Shown here: piece by piece, positions 63,301-64,000 of the stretch
Position numbering within the stretch: the first letter of the stretch is position 1
How the letters are laid out: each line of letters opens with the position of its first letter
Source of the DNA: Colias croceus
Taxonomy: Eukaryota > Arthropoda > Insecta > Lepidoptera > Pieridae
Reading direction: 5' to 3'
DNA length: 64,000 nucleotides
Assembly (NCBI RefSeq): GCF_905220415.1
Contig: NC_059567.1
Location: 806,001-870,000 of the forward strand
The notes under the pieces: model-generated
Databases searched by the model: none
The model's input: the letters and a program-made list of their open reading frames with translations, nothing else
Told to the model about the DNA's origin: nothing
Made by a program: the position numbers and the translations under genes

Positions 63301-63510
63301 AGACACCCCCCCTCCAAGTGGCACCGTTTCTGCGCACCTCCAGGGGTCCACTCGGTATTCGAAGGTGATCGAGATCGCTATATTTTTCCTCTGGTCACTC
63401 GGCGCACCTCTACACGATCACGTCGAAATCCCCCCCACTTTCCACGTAGTTTCCGAGAAAAGCGATGTCAGTGAGTGAGTGAGTGGTAGTGTAGCTTTAT
63501 ATATTATAAT
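60311..63510 (-). repeat. Unit U19, last unit of the array
   Basis: B spans about 60311-61231 with five palindromes, three of them the A/T type. C spans about 61232-62028 with headers near 61232 and 61590. A starts near 62132 and is an E1 variant shared with U9 ('tcggtattcgaagg'). It ends with GTGA repeats and 'tagctttatatattataata', and no CTAG follows. This is therefore the outer edge of the array. Confidence 0.85.
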
Positions 63511-63672
63511 AATATTATATTAAGTATATTAAGTATGGATTTTAATCTAATCTATAATACATATAATAAATCTGTAGAAGGGTCAATTCTGTACATTGAA
63601 AATATTGAAAAAATAACTAGCAGGGGGTGTTACTGGATCGATACCAAACCCAAATATGTGATTAAAAAAAAT

Positions 63673-63674
<2 letters not shown>

Positions 63675-63709
<35 letters not shown>
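63675..63709. repeat. (TGTC)n microsatellite
   Basis: About eight uninterrupted TGTC units ending in 'tgtatgtg'. The surrounding text suggests it is the internal microsatellite of a dispersed insect element. Confidence 0.9.
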
Positions 63710-63748
63710 ATGTGAAGACATCACGTGAAAACTACCGGTTCGATTAAA

Positions 63749-63775
63749 GTAAAAGTAAGTAAAAGTAAAAGTAAA
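63749..63775. repeat. Short (GTAAAA)n tract
   Basis: Four to five imperfect GTAAAA units, with one shortened to GTAA, directly after the 'actaccggttcgatt' stretch. Confidence 0.75.
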
Positions 63776-64000
63776 AAATTATTAATTCTTTAACGGCCGA
63801 ATACTGAAACGCCACTCAAATCTCAAACTCATCTAATTGCAACTTAAAGATAAGCATCCCGTAAATTTAACTGCTATACACAAACGCCACTCAAGCAATT
63901 TGAAACCGTGATTAGGCAAGCAGTCCTCAAATGTTTACATAATGGCAACATCCTGCTAGAAAAATTGTAATCAGCATGTTCTCTATTACAAAATAATTTA

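Larger units (their letters stand above)
63511..64000. other. Flank outside the array, AT-rich, no gene recognised
   Basis: Sequence after the array is unrelated to modules A, B and C. It begins 'aatattatattaagtatatt'. A 70-codon open frame at 63535-63747 runs through a microsatellite and is not convincing. The stretch 'gataccaaacccaaatatgt' plus the TGTC run and 'tcacgtgaaaactaccggtt' resembles the start of common insect dispersed repeats. Nothing recognisable follows 63780. Confidence 0.6.

Noticed and set aside
63535..63747. Small gene encoding a 70-residue protein
   Set aside because: About a third of the frame is the TGTC microsatellite (CLSVCLSV...), and the rest matches the wording of dispersed insect repeats. 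There is no supporting context.
1..64000. rRNA, tRNA or histone-type tandem gene clusters as the origin of the array
   Set aside because: I recognised no conserved rRNA, tRNA or histone sequence on either strand in any of the three modules.

Overview
The window is eukaryotic repeat DNA and holds no intact protein-coding gene that I can support. It is a head-to-tail array of about 20 copies of a complex unit of roughly 2.4-4.3 kb. The array enters from beyond the left edge and ends near 63510, where about 490 bp of unrelated AT-rich flank begins. Several small motifs suggest an insect, most likely a moth or butterfly: AT-rich inserts carrying the AAAAAAACCGACTTCAAAAA motif, a fragment reading CAGCCTACTGG...CATAGGCCTCC, a LINE-like (TAAA)n tail, and a TGTC microsatellite followed by 'tcacgtgaaaactaccggtt'. 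This assignment is inference from motif familiarity; no host gene confirms it.

Layout of one unit on the + strand: (B) an array of 3-7 subrepeats of ~190-200 bp, each with a 22-nt GC-rich palindrome, opening with CTAG; (C) an array of ~115-bp monomers rich in CGCTCGCTTCGCTCGC-type mirror repeats, introduced by one to three ~90-bp AT-rich headers; a ~105-bp bridge with one more, imperfect palindrome; and (A) a ~1.38-kb module that is itself four diverged ~260-275-bp tandem repeats plus a partial fifth. A ends in a (GTCA/GTGA)n tract, then 'tagctttatatattataa', then the next CTAG. Units are numbered U0 (partial) to U19; the junctions are at 1309, 5812, 8721, 11496, 15321, 18014, 21669, 24862, 28056, 30959, 35255, 38835, 41528, 44300, 47673, 50695, 53388, 57037 and 60311.

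Read on the minus strand, each unit ends in a GC palindrome, 13 nt, CTAG, then T. This is the architecture of a Helitron 3' end. The other end (AT-rich, short tandem tetranucleotides, then 'tttctcggaaactacg') resembles the start of insect non-autonomous Helitrons, although the canonical 5' TC is missing. My leading inference is a satellite-like tandem array of a non-autonomous Helitron-like element. Supporting this, near-identical units recur in different orders (U5=U12=U16, U6=U17, U3=U13), and their identity breaks at the CTAG junctions.

Later insertions decorate the array: a 2052-bp TA-flanked DNA transposon with 427-bp inverted repeats and a broken IS630/Tc1/mariner-like transposase (3750-5801); an AT-rich insert with a nested LINE-like tail in U4, U6 and U17; and a fold-back-containing insert in U10. 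I saw no rRNA, tRNA, CRISPR array, operon or bacterial feature.
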